Below, in pieces: positions 43,427 to 52,766 of a stretch of 64,000 nt of DNA. Made by a program: the position numbers and the translations under genes. The DNA comes from Treponema_I sp045599005 (GTDB lineage: Bacteria; Spirochaetota; Spirochaetia; Treponematales; Treponemataceae). Numbering within the stretch: position 1 is the stretch's first letter; the number at the start of each line of letters is the position of its first letter. The notes below the pieces were generated by a model. The model made no database searches and was not told the DNA's origin. It saw only the letters and a program-made list of their open reading frames with translations. The stretch lies in assembly GCA_045599005.1 (NCBI GenBank), contig JAZRVF010000005.1, forward strand, positions 104,905 to 168,904, read 5' to 3'.

Positions 43427-44170
43427 ATGCTTCTTTCAGGAAAAAAAGCACTGGTCACCGGTTCAAGCCGGGGAATCGGAAAAGAGATTGTCCGCCGTTT
43501 TCTGCGGGAGGGCGCACAGGTCTGGGGACTCTGTTCCAAACCGTCCGCAAGCCGGGAAGAACTGGAGCAGTATGCCTCCGAGTGTGGAACTTCATTCAAG
43601 GAAATCAATGCGGACTGCGGAAATGCAGAAGTTCTTGCATCTGTGATCAAAGAGGCTCTGGCAGAAGCCGGCGGATTTGATGTGCTTGTGAACAATGCGG
43701 GCATTACACGGGATGGTCTTGTTTTCCGTATGAAACTGGAAGACTGGACTTCTGTTCTGAACGTCAATCTGACATCTGTTTTTATTACAAGCCAGATTGT
43801 TGCCGGTGACATGATCAAGAAACGCAGCGGATCAATCATCAATATGTCCAGTATTGTCGGGCTTCACGGACAGGGTGGCCAGACAAACTATTCTGCAAGT
43901 AAGGCTGCGCTTATCGGTTTTACAAAAAGCCTTGCAAAAGAGACAGGAAGCCGTGGTGTGCGTGTGAATGCGATCGCACCGGGATTTATTGAGACTGATA
44001 TGACAGCTGTCCTTAAGGATGAAGTGAAGAATTCATATCTTGAATCGGTACCTCTTAAAAGAGCCGGAACACCTGAAGACATTGCAGATGCCGCTTTATT
44101 TCTTGCTTCAGATATGTCACGCTATATAACTGCACAGGTTCTGGGCGTTGATGGTGGAATGGGCGCTTGA
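43427..44170 (+). CDS. fabG: 3-oxoacyl-ACP reductase (FabG)
   Basis: A 247-residue short-chain dehydrogenase. NADPH motif TGSSRGIGKE at 11-20, NNAG at 89-92, and catalytic Ser142, Tyr155 and Lys159 (NYSASKAAL). The C-terminal DGGMGA end is standard. GGAGG lies 6 bases before the ATG. It reduces 3-oxoacyl-ACP in each elongation round. No acpP gene follows; fabF starts 18 bases later. Confidence 0.95.
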   Translation: MLLSGKKALVTGSSRGIGKEIVRRFLREGAQVWGLCSKPSASREELEQYASECGTSFKEINADCGNAEVLASVIKEALAEAGGFDVLVNNAGITRDGLVFRMKLEDWTSVLNVNLTSVFITSQIVAGDMIKKRSGSIINMSSIVGLHGQGGQTNYSASKAALIGFTKSLAKETGSRGVRVNAIAPGFIETDMTAVLKDEVKNSYLESVPLKRAGTPEDIADAALFLASDMSRYITAQVLGVDGGMGA

Positions 44171-44188
44171 TTTTTTATAGGAGCTAAT

Positions 44189-45442
44189 ATGAGAAAAGTT
44201 GTAGTAACCGGACTGGGTGCGATCACACCCTGCGGAAATTCAATTGAAGAAACATGGAAGAATATTCTTGAAGGCAAGAGCGGAGTAGGTCCTGTCACTC
44301 ATTTTGATGCCTCAAGCAACGTATGTAAAATTGCTGCGGAAGTTAAGAACTTTAATCCCGGTGATTTTATGGACAGAAAAGAATCCCGCAAGATGGGACT
44401 TTATACACAATATGCCGTTGCTTCTGCAATAATGGCTGTGAAAGATGCCGGACTTACAAAGGAAGCTGTTGCCGCGGAAGGTGACCGCACCGGTGTTCTG
44501 GTCGGAAACGGTATCGGAGGATTTGATGTTCTTGAGGCTGCATTCAAAAAGTATTTTGATGCCGGTCCAAGCCGCATTCCGCCGCTGTCATGTCCCATGC
44601 TTATTCCCAATGAGGCTCCTGGAAACATCAGCATGATGTTCGGAATCCATGGAACAGCATTTTCTCTTGCAACAGCCTGTTCATCAGGAACTGATGCCCT
44701 TGGTATCGCACTGGATCAGATCCGGAGCGGCCGTCTGGACATGGTTTTCGCCGGTGGAACAGAGGCAACAATCAGCGGTTTCGGTCTGGGAATTTTTGAC
44801 CAGCTTCAGGCTTTGGCAACAGGATTCAATGATTGCCCTGAAAAAGCATCACGTCCCTTTGACAAAGACCGTGGTGGATTTGTAATGGGTGAAGGCGCTG
44901 CTATTCTGATTCTTGAGGAATATGAGCATGCAAAAGCCCGTGGTGCACACATTTACTGTGAGTTTGCAGGTTACGGCGGATCAAGTGATGGATACCACAT
45001 CACAAGTCCTGATCCCAGCGGAAAAGGCGGTGCTCTTGCAATGACAAAGGCAATCCAGGATGCCGGTGTCGCTCCCTCTGAGGTTCAGTATTACAATGCT
45101 CATGGAACCTCAACACATATCAATGATCCTTCCGAGACAGCAATGATCAAGATGGCTTTCGGTGACCATGCAAAGAACATGAAAGTTTCTTCAACAAAGA
45201 GTATGACAGGTCACTGTCTTGGTGCAGCCGGTGCCATTGAAGCCGCAATCAGCATCAAGGCAATGCAGGACGGAATCTTCCCGCCCACAATCAATCTGGA
45301 CAACGTGGATGTGGAAGGCGGATGTGATCTGGACTATGTTCCCAACAAGGCCCAGAAATCAGACAGACCGATTACCTGTGTGGCAAGCGGCTCACTGGGC
45401 TTCGGCGGACACAACGGTGTTGTTGTTTTCAAAGCAATCTGA
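44189..45442 (+). CDS. fabF: 3-oxoacyl-ACP synthase II (FabF)
   Basis: A 417-residue elongation condensing enzyme. The catalytic residues are Cys164 (TACSSGTDAL), His305 (YNAHGTSTHINDPSET) and His342 (MTGHCLGAAGA). The N-terminus RKVVVTGLGAITPCGN and C-terminus SLGFGGHNGVVVFK are diagnostic. It is the only FabB/F homologue in the operon. TAGGAG lies before the ATG; fabZ follows 13 bases after its stop. Confidence 0.96.
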   Translation: MRKVVVTGLGAITPCGNSIEETWKNILEGKSGVGPVTHFDASSNVCKIAAEVKNFNPGDFMDRKESRKMGLYTQYAVASAIMAVKDAGLTKEAVAAEGDRTGVLVGNGIGGFDVLEAAFKKYFDAGPSRIPPLSCPMLIPNEAPGNISMMFGIHGTAFSLATACSSGTDALGIALDQIRSGRLDMVFAGGTEATISGFGLGIFDQLQALATGFNDCPEKASRPFDKDRGGFVMGEGAAILILEEYEHAKARGAHIYCEFAGYGGSSDGYHITSPDPSGKGGALAMTKAIQDAGVAPSEVQYYNAHGTSTHINDPSETAMIKMAFGDHAKNMKVSSTKSMTGHCLGAAGAIEAAISIKAMQDGIFPPTINLDNVDVEGGCDLDYVPNKAQKSDRPITCVASGSLGFGGHNGVVVFKAI

Positions 45443-45455
45443 GGAGACTGATCAA

Positions 45456-45890
45456 ATGGTAGAACACTTTACAGACATTGAAAGCCTTTTGCCCCACCGT
45501 TCACCTTTTCTGTTCGTGGATGAGATTGTTTCTGCTGATGAGAAATGTGTGGTTGCGACACGGAAATTCACTGAGGAGGATTTTTTCTTTAAAGGTCACT
45601 TTCCCCAGTATCCGGTTGTTCCCGGTGTGATTCTTGTGGAAACCATGGCCCAGGCTGGTGGTGCCGGTCTTGCAGCCCAGAAAGTGCTTGCTGAGGGCAG
45701 TCTTTTCTTTCTGGGAACCGTAGATAAAGTTAAATTCCGCAGACAGGTTCGTCCCGGTGACACTGTCCGCATGGAGATTACAAATCTGCGTGTGTCACCA
45801 AAAATGATTAAGCAGGCAGGAAAGGCTTTTGTCGGTGATGAGCTTGCTGCGGAAGCTGAATGGCTCTGTCTTGTGGGTAGCGCAAACTGA
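45456..45890 (+). CDS. fabZ: 3-hydroxyacyl-ACP dehydratase (FabZ)
   Basis: A 144-residue hot-dog-fold dehydratase. The catalytic pair is His48 in FKGHFPQYPVVPGV and Glu62 in LVETMAQAGG; the N-terminal ESLLPHRSPFLFVDEI is typical. I use the ATG at 45456, 10 bases after GAGGAG; the longer open frame upstream is an overlap with fabF. It forms trans-2-enoyl-ACP for the reductase encoded next. Confidence 0.95.
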   Translation: MVEHFTDIESLLPHRSPFLFVDEIVSADEKCVVATRKFTEEDFFFKGHFPQYPVVPGVILVETMAQAGGAGLAAQKVLAEGSLFFLGTVDKVKFRRQVRPGDTVRMEITNLRVSPKMIKQAGKAFVGDELAAEAEWLCLVGSAN

Positions 45891-46062
45891 ACTGTATTTG
45901 ATGTTTCTGCGTAAATCAGTGTTGCAGAAACTGCTTGTAAAAAACTGCGGCATTGCGTCAGACGAAACGGCTCTGTTCAAGTTGTGCTTTCGCACAGGTT
46001 CACACGCTGTCGTCGGTCTGTCTTCAGCCGCGGTTTTCTCATTGATTTAAAAGGAGATGAAT

Positions 46063-47346
46063 ATGGCACTTAAACCTATGGTCCGCAACAATATCTGTTT
46101 GAATGCCCATCCGCTGGGATGTGCGGCTGCTGTTTACGAACAGATTGAATATACTGAGAAACGTGCCGCTGAGCGCAAAGCCGGAAAACTGGCCGGACGT
46201 AATGAACGTTCAGAAAACGGTCGCAAAGATCCAAAAAATGTGCTGGTTCTGGGCTGTTCAAACGGTTATGGTCTTGCAAGCCGCATTGCCGCAGCTTTCT
46301 CATACGGGGCAAACACTCTTGGTGTTTCTTTTGAGAAGGCCGGCTCTGACAAAAAATGGGGAACTCCCGGTTGGTACAACAATCTGGCATTTGACAAAGC
46401 CGCAAAAGAAAAAGGGCTTGTCTCTGTAACTCTTGACGGTGATGCGTTCAGCAATGAGATGAAAGACAGTGTTATTGCTGCTGCAAAAGAAAACAGCATG
46501 GTCTTTGACCTTGTGATCTACAGTCTCGCAAGTCCTGTGCGTACTGATCCTGCTACAGGAATCATGCACAAATCTGTGATCAAACCTTATGGTGCACCTT
46601 TCACCGGAAAAACAGTTGACCCTTTTACAGGCGAGCTTAAAGTTGTTACAGCGGAACCTGCTGATGACGAAGAGATTGCCAACACTGTGAAAGTAATGGG
46701 CGGTGAGGACTGGAAACTCTGGATTGATGCACTTACAGCTGCAGGAACAGTCACTCCTGACTGTGTGACAGTGGCTTACTCCTACATCGGACCTGAAGTA
46801 TCACAGGCAATTTACCGCAACGGTTCAATCGGTAAGGCAAAGGAACACATTGAGAAAACAGCCCGCGAACTGTCCGAACAGATGGGAAGAACCGGTGGTG
46901 CTGCATATGTGTCAGTCAACAAAGGGCTTGTAACACGTTCAAGTTCTGTCATTCCAGTGATTCCGCTTTATCTTGCGACACTGTTCACAGTGATGAAAGG
47001 CTGCGGAGCTCACGAAGGATGCATTGAGCAGATGAACCGTCTGTTTGACACACGCCTTTATGGAACACCCTGCGGAGAAGGTAAACGGATTGCAGAACTT
47101 CTGGGCTGCAGAAATGATGCTTCCGGAATCTGTGTTGATGAAGACGGCAGAATCCGTGTTGACGACTGGGAAATGGATCCTGCGATCCAGGCTGAAGTTG
47201 ATAAGATCATGCCGAATGTCACTTCAGAGAACAGTGAGGCAACAATTGACCTGAAAGGTTACCGCCACGACTTCCTGGCGACAAGCGGATTTGACATTGC
47301 CGGTGTTGATTACGAAGCGGACATCGACAGTTTTGATCATATTTGA
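46063..47346 (+). CDS. fabV: trans-2-enoyl-ACP/CoA reductase (FabV/TER)
   Basis: A 427-residue NADH-dependent enoyl reductase, very similar to Treponema denticola TER: KPMVRNNICLNAHPLGC at the start, NVLVLGCSNGYGLASRI as dinucleotide site, TPGWYNNLAFD, and the active-site YSYIGPEVSQAIYRNG near 239-254. It is about 30 residues longer than the T. denticola enzyme, mainly from inserts near residues 42-57 and near the LFDTRLYGTPCGEGKRIAELLGC segment. The second ATG (46063) is correctly spaced from AAGGAG; the first (46057) abuts it. It replaces FabI/FabK as the last step of the operon. Confidence 0.96.
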   Translation: MALKPMVRNNICLNAHPLGCAAAVYEQIEYTEKRAAERKAGKLAGRNERSENGRKDPKNVLVLGCSNGYGLASRIAAAFSYGANTLGVSFEKAGSDKKWGTPGWYNNLAFDKAAKEKGLVSVTLDGDAFSNEMKDSVIAAAKENSMVFDLVIYSLASPVRTDPATGIMHKSVIKPYGAPFTGKTVDPFTGELKVVTAEPADDEEIANTVKVMGGEDWKLWIDALTAAGTVTPDCVTVAYSYIGPEVSQAIYRNGSIGKAKEHIEKTARELSEQMGRTGGAAYVSVNKGLVTRSSSVIPVIPLYLATLFTVMKGCGAHEGCIEQMNRLFDTRLYGTPCGEGKRIAELLGCRNDASGICVDEDGRIRVDDWEMDPAIQAEVDKIMPNVTSENSEATIDLKGYRHDFLATSGFDIAGVDYEADIDSFDHI

Positions 47347-47374
47347 ATGAATTTCCAGAAAACAGGCCAATTCG

Positions 47375-47430
47375 CCACGCTGAAGGATACAAATTTTCGA
47401 CCTTCAGAGTGGCTCGGTTGTCTCTGTTTT
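47375..47430 (+). terminator. Probable terminator after fabV
   Basis: CCACGCTGAAGG (47375-47386) and CCTTCAGAGTGG (47401-47412) pair across 11 of 12 positions, followed by a weak T-rich tail with TTTTT near 47427. It lies 28 bases after the fabV stop. Confidence 0.6.
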
Positions 47431-47457
47431 TCTTCCCGTTCATTCAAGGCTTGGTTT

Positions 47458-47479
47458 GAAAAAAATCCGGCATTCGGAT
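47458..47479 (-). terminator. Intrinsic terminator after thrC
   Basis: On the minus strand ATCCG/CGGAT (47479-47475 and 47469-47465) with a five-base loop is followed by T at 47464-47458. It begins within the thrC stop codon. Confidence 0.75.
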
Positions 47480-48792
47480 TATAAAGATTCCACGATACGC
47501 TGAAGTGCGGCGGAATCAGGAGCAATGGTTTCGGCTTTTGCCTCGGAACTTAATGCGGCTCTGACGTTTTCAGGAAACTGAGGGATTTCGCCGCACCAAT
47601 ATCTGATTTTTTCCGCATCAAAAGCAGGATGATTCTTTGCAATGATGACGGCAGCGCCTTCATCCTCTGTGATCATTGATTCACGGTGTTTTACGGCAGC
47701 GTAGGCTGCGGCTGTGTCGGAATCAAGAAGGTATCCGTATCTGACAAAGGCTTCTTTGCAGGCTTCCTCCCTGTCTTTGTCTGTGACTTTTGCAGGAAAT
47801 ACAAGACCTTTGAGCACTGCGGGGCTTGTCTGAAAAATCTGTTCCAGCCGTTCAATGTTTGACGGATTTGCAATATCCGGTTCCATGCGTTTTTCAAGAG
47901 GCACAACTGAATCCATGAGGGAACATTTGTCTTTGCCGTCCAGGACAAGAGAATCCGTGCAGTTTGTGATGAACCCGTTCACCGGGAGTGAGAATTTCCA
48001 GCTGTAGAGTCCGGCACACAGGTCTCCGTAGTTTCCGGCTTCCACCGCGTAGTAAATGTCTCCATAAACCTGTTTTTTTAAGCGGCTGAAAGCCCACACG
48101 TAAGAGAAACACAGCGGAAGAAGCCGGCCGATGTTCACCGAGTTTGCAAGGGTAAGATTTTTTTCCGCAGCCAGTTCTTTGTTGCCGAACAGAGCGCGCA
48201 CCAGATTGAAGCAGTCAGTCTCTGTCCCGTCAATCTCCACTGGATAAAGATTGCCGCCATTCCAGACACAGTCTTCTTCTGAGAATCCACGGGCCTGACC
48301 TTTCGGGAAAAGCACCAGAGCCTTGATATGTTTGTGGCCTTTAAGTGCATGGGAAAGACTGGCACCGGTCTCTGCGTTTGAGACACAGACGACAACAGAT
48401 TCCTTTTCCTGCATAAGAAGTATGTGTTCAAGGCAGGATGCGAAATAACCTAGAGAAAAGTCTTTATAGCAACCGGTGGGACCATTGAAAAGTTCCATAA
48501 CATAAAGATTGTCGTTGAGTTTCTTGAGCACAGGACTGAAGGGAAATGCTTTTACCGCAATTGCTTCGCTGATGATAGGACTGAATTCTTCCTTAATCAG
48601 TGCGGAAGTCATGGCACCTGCGATTGATGAGAAAGATGTGGATTCGTTCATGTACAGAATCCATGGGCGCAGGTTTTCTTCGTATGCGGGCACATACAGA
48701 CCGCCGTCTTTCGGAACACAATGGAGAATCGCTTCAGAAAAACTTACGGCGCCGCCCGCTGCAGAAAAATCACGTGTGCTGATGTATTTCAT
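47479..48792 (-). CDS. thrC: Threonine synthase
   Basis: A 437-residue PLP enzyme converting O-phosphohomoserine to threonine. PLP-binding Lys110 sits in ELFNGPTGCYKDFSLGYF, and the N-terminus MKYISTRDFSAAGGAVSFSEAILHCVPKDGGLYVP is typical of the bacterial/yeast type-2 class. SVVVCVSNAETGASLSHALKG and TLANSVNIGRLLP are also conserved. I use the ATG at 48792; the 25 extra residues of the longer frame do not resemble the family. Convergent with fabV and closed by its own terminator. Confidence 0.92.
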   Translation of the reverse strand: MKYISTRDFSAAGGAVSFSEAILHCVPKDGGLYVPAYEENLRPWILYMNESTSFSSIAGAMTSALIKEEFSPIISEAIAVKAFPFSPVLKKLNDNLYVMELFNGPTGCYKDFSLGYFASCLEHILLMQEKESVVVCVSNAETGASLSHALKGHKHIKALVLFPKGQARGFSEEDCVWNGGNLYPVEIDGTETDCFNLVRALFGNKELAAEKNLTLANSVNIGRLLPLCFSYVWAFSRLKKQVYGDIYYAVEAGNYGDLCAGLYSWKFSLPVNGFITNCTDSLVLDGKDKCSLMDSVVPLEKRMEPDIANPSNIERLEQIFQTSPAVLKGLVFPAKVTDKDREEACKEAFVRYGYLLDSDTAAAYAAVKHRESMITEDEGAAVIIAKNHPAFDAEKIRYWCGEIPQFPENVRAALSSEAKAETIAPDSAALQRIVESL

Positions 48793-48882
48793 GAAAAATA
48801 GAGTACAGGGAAGAGAAATAATATGCAACGGGCACCACAGAAGGGCACCCGCTGCATATCCGGACACCGGGACCGGTCAGTA

Positions 48883-50994
48883 TCAGACTTTGAACAGATC
48901 GATCTGGGAACCGATTTTCTGGATGGAACTTTTTACCTGCTCTGACATAGATCCAAGATCCTGTCCGGAGGTGCTGACTTTGTTTGAGGATACAGCCATT
49001 TCCTCCATGCTGTCTTCCATCTGGCGGGTAAGTTCCTGAAGTTTCTGGATCTCATCCTGGATAAGCTCATTTTTCTGGGCCATGTTCTTGGATGCGATGT
49101 TGACATCATGTGTACTGTCGTTCATTGAATGGAGTGCGCCGCTGATCTGCTGTGAACCGGCGGTCTGCTCTTCCATTGCTGCCTTGATTGAGACGACAAG
49201 CTGATCTGTCTCGCTGATTTTCTGGGAAACCTGTGTGAAGGCCTCGCTGGTCTCAAAGGAAGCTGTAACAACCTGGGAAATCTGTTCCCTGATTTTGTTC
49301 AGCTGATCACCGATTGTCTTTGACTGTGAGGAAGAAGTCTCGCTCAGTTTGCGGATCTCATCGGCAACAACACTGAAACCTTTTCCGGCTTCTCCAGCGT
49401 GTGCGGCCTCGATTGCGGCGTACATTGCAAGCAGGTTTGTCCGCTCAGCGATTGAGGAGATCGCAAGGTTTGCTTCCTGAAGCATTTCTGACTGGGCTTC
49501 AATCTCCTTGATTTTCTCGTTCACATCCTGCTGTTTTGAGAAACCGTTGTTTGCATTCTGTGAAAGGCTGTCAAATGATCCGGCCATTTTTTCAACAGAA
49601 GAATTGACTGAGGAAATGTTTCCAATCATCTGCTCAATGGCACTTGCAGCTTCAGAGACTTTCTGTGACTGGCTGTCAATCAGATTGTCCAGAGTTGAGA
49701 TGTTCTCGGAGATTTCATTCACCGCATCGGCAGTGTGTTTTACACTTTCACCGGAATTCCTGATCTGTGTGTGGATGCTGTCGATTCCGCCGGAAATCTC
49801 GCTGATGGCACTGGTCGCGTCTTCAATGGATGAAGAAAGGTTGTCACCTGTTTCAGTAAGCTCGTTTTTGGAAGACTTGATCTCGCCGATGATCTGCTGA
49901 AGTTTGTCGCAGAAAGCATCAAACTGTATGACAAGGAATCCGATCTCATCACGGATGAAGAGTTTGCAGCGTTTTGTAAGGTCTGCCTCGCCGGTTGCCA
50001 TTTCTTTGAGAGAGTTTGTGACGTTCTTGATACGCCACATAAGCCAGCGTACAAAGAATCCTGTTATTGCAAGCATGATGGCAATCATGACAACGCAGAT
50101 CGGTATGACAATGGGAATAGTCGCGTTGCGTGATGCCTCAAGAGATTCCAGGCTTTTTGCCACAAAGAGCATTCCGGGAGCTGTGTAGTCCTCGGAAATC
50201 AGAGGTGTATAGCAGGAAACATACTGTGTTCCGTTGATTTCTACCGTACCCACATATTTTTCGCCTTTTCCAAGGACTGTATCAATGATTTCCGGGTTAT
50301 CAAGATAAGTTCCCACAAGTTTGTTGCCCTTTGCGTCCTGCAGTGTGGTGTCAACACGGAGATTGCTCTTGAAGATTGTACATTCAAGGTCATAGCCTTC
50401 AACTGCCTCTTCGCAGAGAAGCTGGTTGTCAAAGGCGTACCCCAGGACAACAACTCCGGCAATCTGACCGTCATAGCGGACAGGGGCGGCACATACGATG
50501 GAGAACTGCTGGGAACCGATGCCTTCGTAACTCCAGCAGAGATCTCCCTGGAGTGCGGTCTTCACGCTTCTTGATGTCTTGATGTTGCCTGAAAGTTCAT
50601 CGGCAACAAGAATGTTTCCGTAACGGTCGGTGACAGCATAGAAATCAAGGTCTAGGTTTGAGGTGATCTCATCAACAGTGTCCTCAAGAGCCTCAAAGTC
50701 TTCTTCCTGATTGTAGAGAACCTCTGAAAAACCGTCATTGATTGAGAAAAGATATGTGTACTGTGTCAGCTGAAGCCGCCAGTCCTCGATAAGCCGGTAA
50801 AGACCTGTCGAGTTGATCTCAATCAGTTCTTTCTCGTTGTCAAGCTGTTTGTTGCTGAAGACATTGATGACGATGAGGAATGTGACGATGCAGGAGATGA
50901 TCGCGGATCCCATGATGAATCCGAGAAGCTTGGTCTGAATCTGCATGTTTTTTTTGAATTTGGTGGCGAATCTGTCCAGTTCTTTTTTTGCCAT
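48883..50994 (-). CDS. Methyl-accepting chemotaxis protein
   Basis: A 703-residue chemoreceptor. Membrane helix 1 is near 24-46, followed by a Cache-type periplasmic sensor (about 50-290), helix 2 near 293-318, a HAMP domain and the signalling hairpin, whose tip is ERTNLLAMYAAIEAAHAGEAGKGFSVVADEIRKLSE. There is no C-terminal CheR-binding pentapeptide; it ends QIDLFKV. Cache sensors commonly bind amino acids or carboxylates; the ligand is unknown. It is monocistronic. Confidence 0.93.
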   Translation of the reverse strand: MAKKELDRFATKFKKNMQIQTKLLGFIMGSAIISCIVTFLIVINVFSNKQLDNEKELIEINSTGLYRLIEDWRLQLTQYTYLFSINDGFSEVLYNQEEDFEALEDTVDEITSNLDLDFYAVTDRYGNILVADELSGNIKTSRSVKTALQGDLCWSYEGIGSQQFSIVCAAPVRYDGQIAGVVVLGYAFDNQLLCEEAVEGYDLECTIFKSNLRVDTTLQDAKGNKLVGTYLDNPEIIDTVLGKGEKYVGTVEINGTQYVSCYTPLISEDYTAPGMLFVAKSLESLEASRNATIPIVIPICVVMIAIMLAITGFFVRWLMWRIKNVTNSLKEMATGEADLTKRCKLFIRDEIGFLVIQFDAFCDKLQQIIGEIKSSKNELTETGDNLSSSIEDATSAISEISGGIDSIHTQIRNSGESVKHTADAVNEISENISTLDNLIDSQSQKVSEAASAIEQMIGNISSVNSSVEKMAGSFDSLSQNANNGFSKQQDVNEKIKEIEAQSEMLQEANLAISSIAERTNLLAMYAAIEAAHAGEAGKGFSVVADEIRKLSETSSSQSKTIGDQLNKIREQISQVVTASFETSEAFTQVSQKISETDQLVVSIKAAMEEQTAGSQQISGALHSMNDSTHDVNIASKNMAQKNELIQDEIQKLQELTRQMEDSMEEMAVSSNKVSTSGQDLGSMSEQVKSSIQKIGSQIDLFKV

Positions 50995-51042
50995 TCTGAT
51001 TCCCTGATAGATAAAGTGTGTAAAATATCTTTAGGTCAAATG

Positions 51043-51164
51043 TCGAGTTTTAGAAATGGGGTATTTGAGGACCCTTTGCCACCCGGAGCATAAAAATCTG
51101 CAGATGTTTCGGCTGAATTCACTGCGTTTATTCCGCTCAAAATGACACTTTCTGAAAAACTCGA
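51043..51164. mobile_element. MITE-like segment with terminal inverted repeats containing repeat copy 2
   Basis: TCGAGTTTT (51043-51051) and AAAACTCGA (51156-51164) are perfect 9-base inverted ends of a 122-base segment. Inside is the dispersed 45-bp repeat (51103-51147), 40/45 identical to 41118-41162. There is no coding capacity and I see no clear target-site duplication. It fills much of the 313-base gap between the chemoreceptor and the MATE exporter, which otherwise contains no gene. Confidence 0.5.
51103..51147 (+). repeat. Dispersed 45-bp repeat, copy 2
   Basis: It begins GATGTTTCGGCTGAATTCAC and ends GCTCAAAATGACA, an ungapped match of 40/45 with copy 1. On the minus strand it would read as ERNKRSEFSRNI, a translation commonly seen from this intergenic repeat class and not a real protein. 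Confidence 0.75.
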
Positions 51165-51307
51165 AATCGAACCTCCTTATTATATTTTGATTTTTCGGTT
51201 CATACAAAGAAAAAATGGAGGAAATTGAGAAAAAAATACGTTGAATATGGAAAATCTGCCGAAAAAAAAGCACTGTGCATTTTTGCGATTTAGGGTATCA
51301 TGACCCT

Positions 51308-52663
51308 GTGAAAGCGAAAAGAGAAGTTGCGATCAACGAGAATACAAAGCTGATTTCTTTGGCAGGTCCCATGTTTGTGGAGCTTCTGCTGAACATTCTG
51401 ATAAACAACGCGGACACGGTGATGCTGGGCCGTTATTCTGAGACGGCAGTTGGTGCCGTGGGAAACGCGAATCAGATCATGTTTCTGTTCATAATCATGT
51501 TCAATGTGATTGCCAGCTCCACCAATGTTATTGTTGCCCAGTACCTGGGTGCGAATCAGAAAGACAGGATGAATCAGATTTACACTCTGAGTTTTGTGGT
51601 GAACGCGGTGATAGGAATTGTTCTTTCCGCATTCCTGTTTTTCTGCGGACAGTTTCTGCTCAGGCTGCTGAAAGTTCCTGAGGAGATGATGCATGACGCG
51701 GTGGGTTACACAAAGATTGTGGGAAGCTGTCTGTTCTTCCAGGCCTGTTCCAATGTTATGTTCCAGATTCTGCGCTGCAACGGCTATGCGAAAGCCGGAA
51801 TGTACATCTCAATGACGGCAAATCTTCTGAACATTGCAGGAAACTACTGCTTCCTTTACGGGCCTCTGGAATTCCTGGGGCTTGGCGTTATGGGCGCCGC
51901 AATCTCCACTTCTGTCTCACGTGTTGTGGCTCTGATTGTCGCACTGGTTATGTTCTATAAACTCCGTATCGGGCGGCTGAGTCTTGATACTCTGCGTCCT
52001 TTCCCTGTGTCCCTGCTCTGGAAGGAGCTTAAGATCGGTATTCCCACCGCAGGAGAAAATCTTGCCTATTCAATGGCGCAGGTTGTGCTCCTGTCTTTCA
52101 TCAATCCCATGGGAACTGTGGCTGTGACTGCAAAAGTTTATGCCCAGACTCTCATGAACCTGAATGTTGCCTTCTCAAACGCGGTGGCAATGTCCACCCA
52201 GATTATCACCGGCCATCTGGTAGGCGCTGGAAAAGAGGATGTGGCTTACCGGCGTGTGATGAAATCCCTGCTTTCTGCACTGCCGGTGACTCTTGTTCTT
52301 GCGACGGCAAACTGTCTGCTTAGTCCATGGTCGCTGCTGATTTTCGGTGCGTCGGAAGAAGTAAGGATTCTGACAAAGACCATCATGACAGTCGGTATTT
52401 TCATGGAGCTTGGACGCACCACAAACCTGATTGTTGTGAACAGCCTTAAGGCAGCCGGCGATTATCTTTTTCCTGTGGTCATCGGGCTTATAAGCATGTG
52501 GCTTTTCGGCATCACTGTGGGATACAGCTGCGGCGTTCTTTTCGGACTGGGCGCGGCCGGTGTCTTTATGGGAACAATGGCTGACGAAGTGATCCGCGGA
52601 TTTATTGTGACAGGCCGTTGGAGAAGCGGAAAATGGCGCAACAGAAGCGTTGTGGATAAGTAA
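51308..52663 (+). CDS. MATE family efflux transporter
   Basis: A multidrug/toxin extrusion-type exporter of about 451 residues with twelve predicted membrane helices in two halves. Typical segments are LAGPMFVELLLNILINNADTVMLGRYSETAVGAVGNANQIMF, VIVAQYLGANQKDRMNQ and LKIGIPTAGENLAYSMAQVVLLSFINPMGTVAVTAKVYAQTL. Such proteins export drugs or metabolites by Na+ or H+ antiport. The start is uncertain: I choose GTG at 51308 (VKAKREVAINENTKL); an in-frame GTG at 51275 would add eleven residues, and neither has a good ribosome site. Confidence 0.9.
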   Translation: MKAKREVAINENTKLISLAGPMFVELLLNILINNADTVMLGRYSETAVGAVGNANQIMFLFIIMFNVIASSTNVIVAQYLGANQKDRMNQIYTLSFVVNAVIGIVLSAFLFFCGQFLLRLLKVPEEMMHDAVGYTKIVGSCLFFQACSNVMFQILRCNGYAKAGMYISMTANLLNIAGNYCFLYGPLEFLGLGVMGAAISTSVSRVVALIVALVMFYKLRIGRLSLDTLRPFPVSLLWKELKIGIPTAGENLAYSMAQVVLLSFINPMGTVAVTAKVYAQTLMNLNVAFSNAVAMSTQIITGHLVGAGKEDVAYRRVMKSLLSALPVTLVLATANCLLSPWSLLIFGASEEVRILTKTIMTVGIFMELGRTTNLIVVNSLKAAGDYLFPVVIGLISMWLFGITVGYSCGVLFGLGAAGVFMGTMADEVIRGFIVTGRWRSGKWRNRSVVDK

Positions 52664-52766
52664 GCTGGCGGGTCGCCGGTGTGCGGGCTGGTACTGAGTG
52701 GCTGTGGGACGCGGGGTTTCGGAGTGTCGGAGCTTCGGGACAGGTCGGTGTTTGCTCAGGGTTTGA

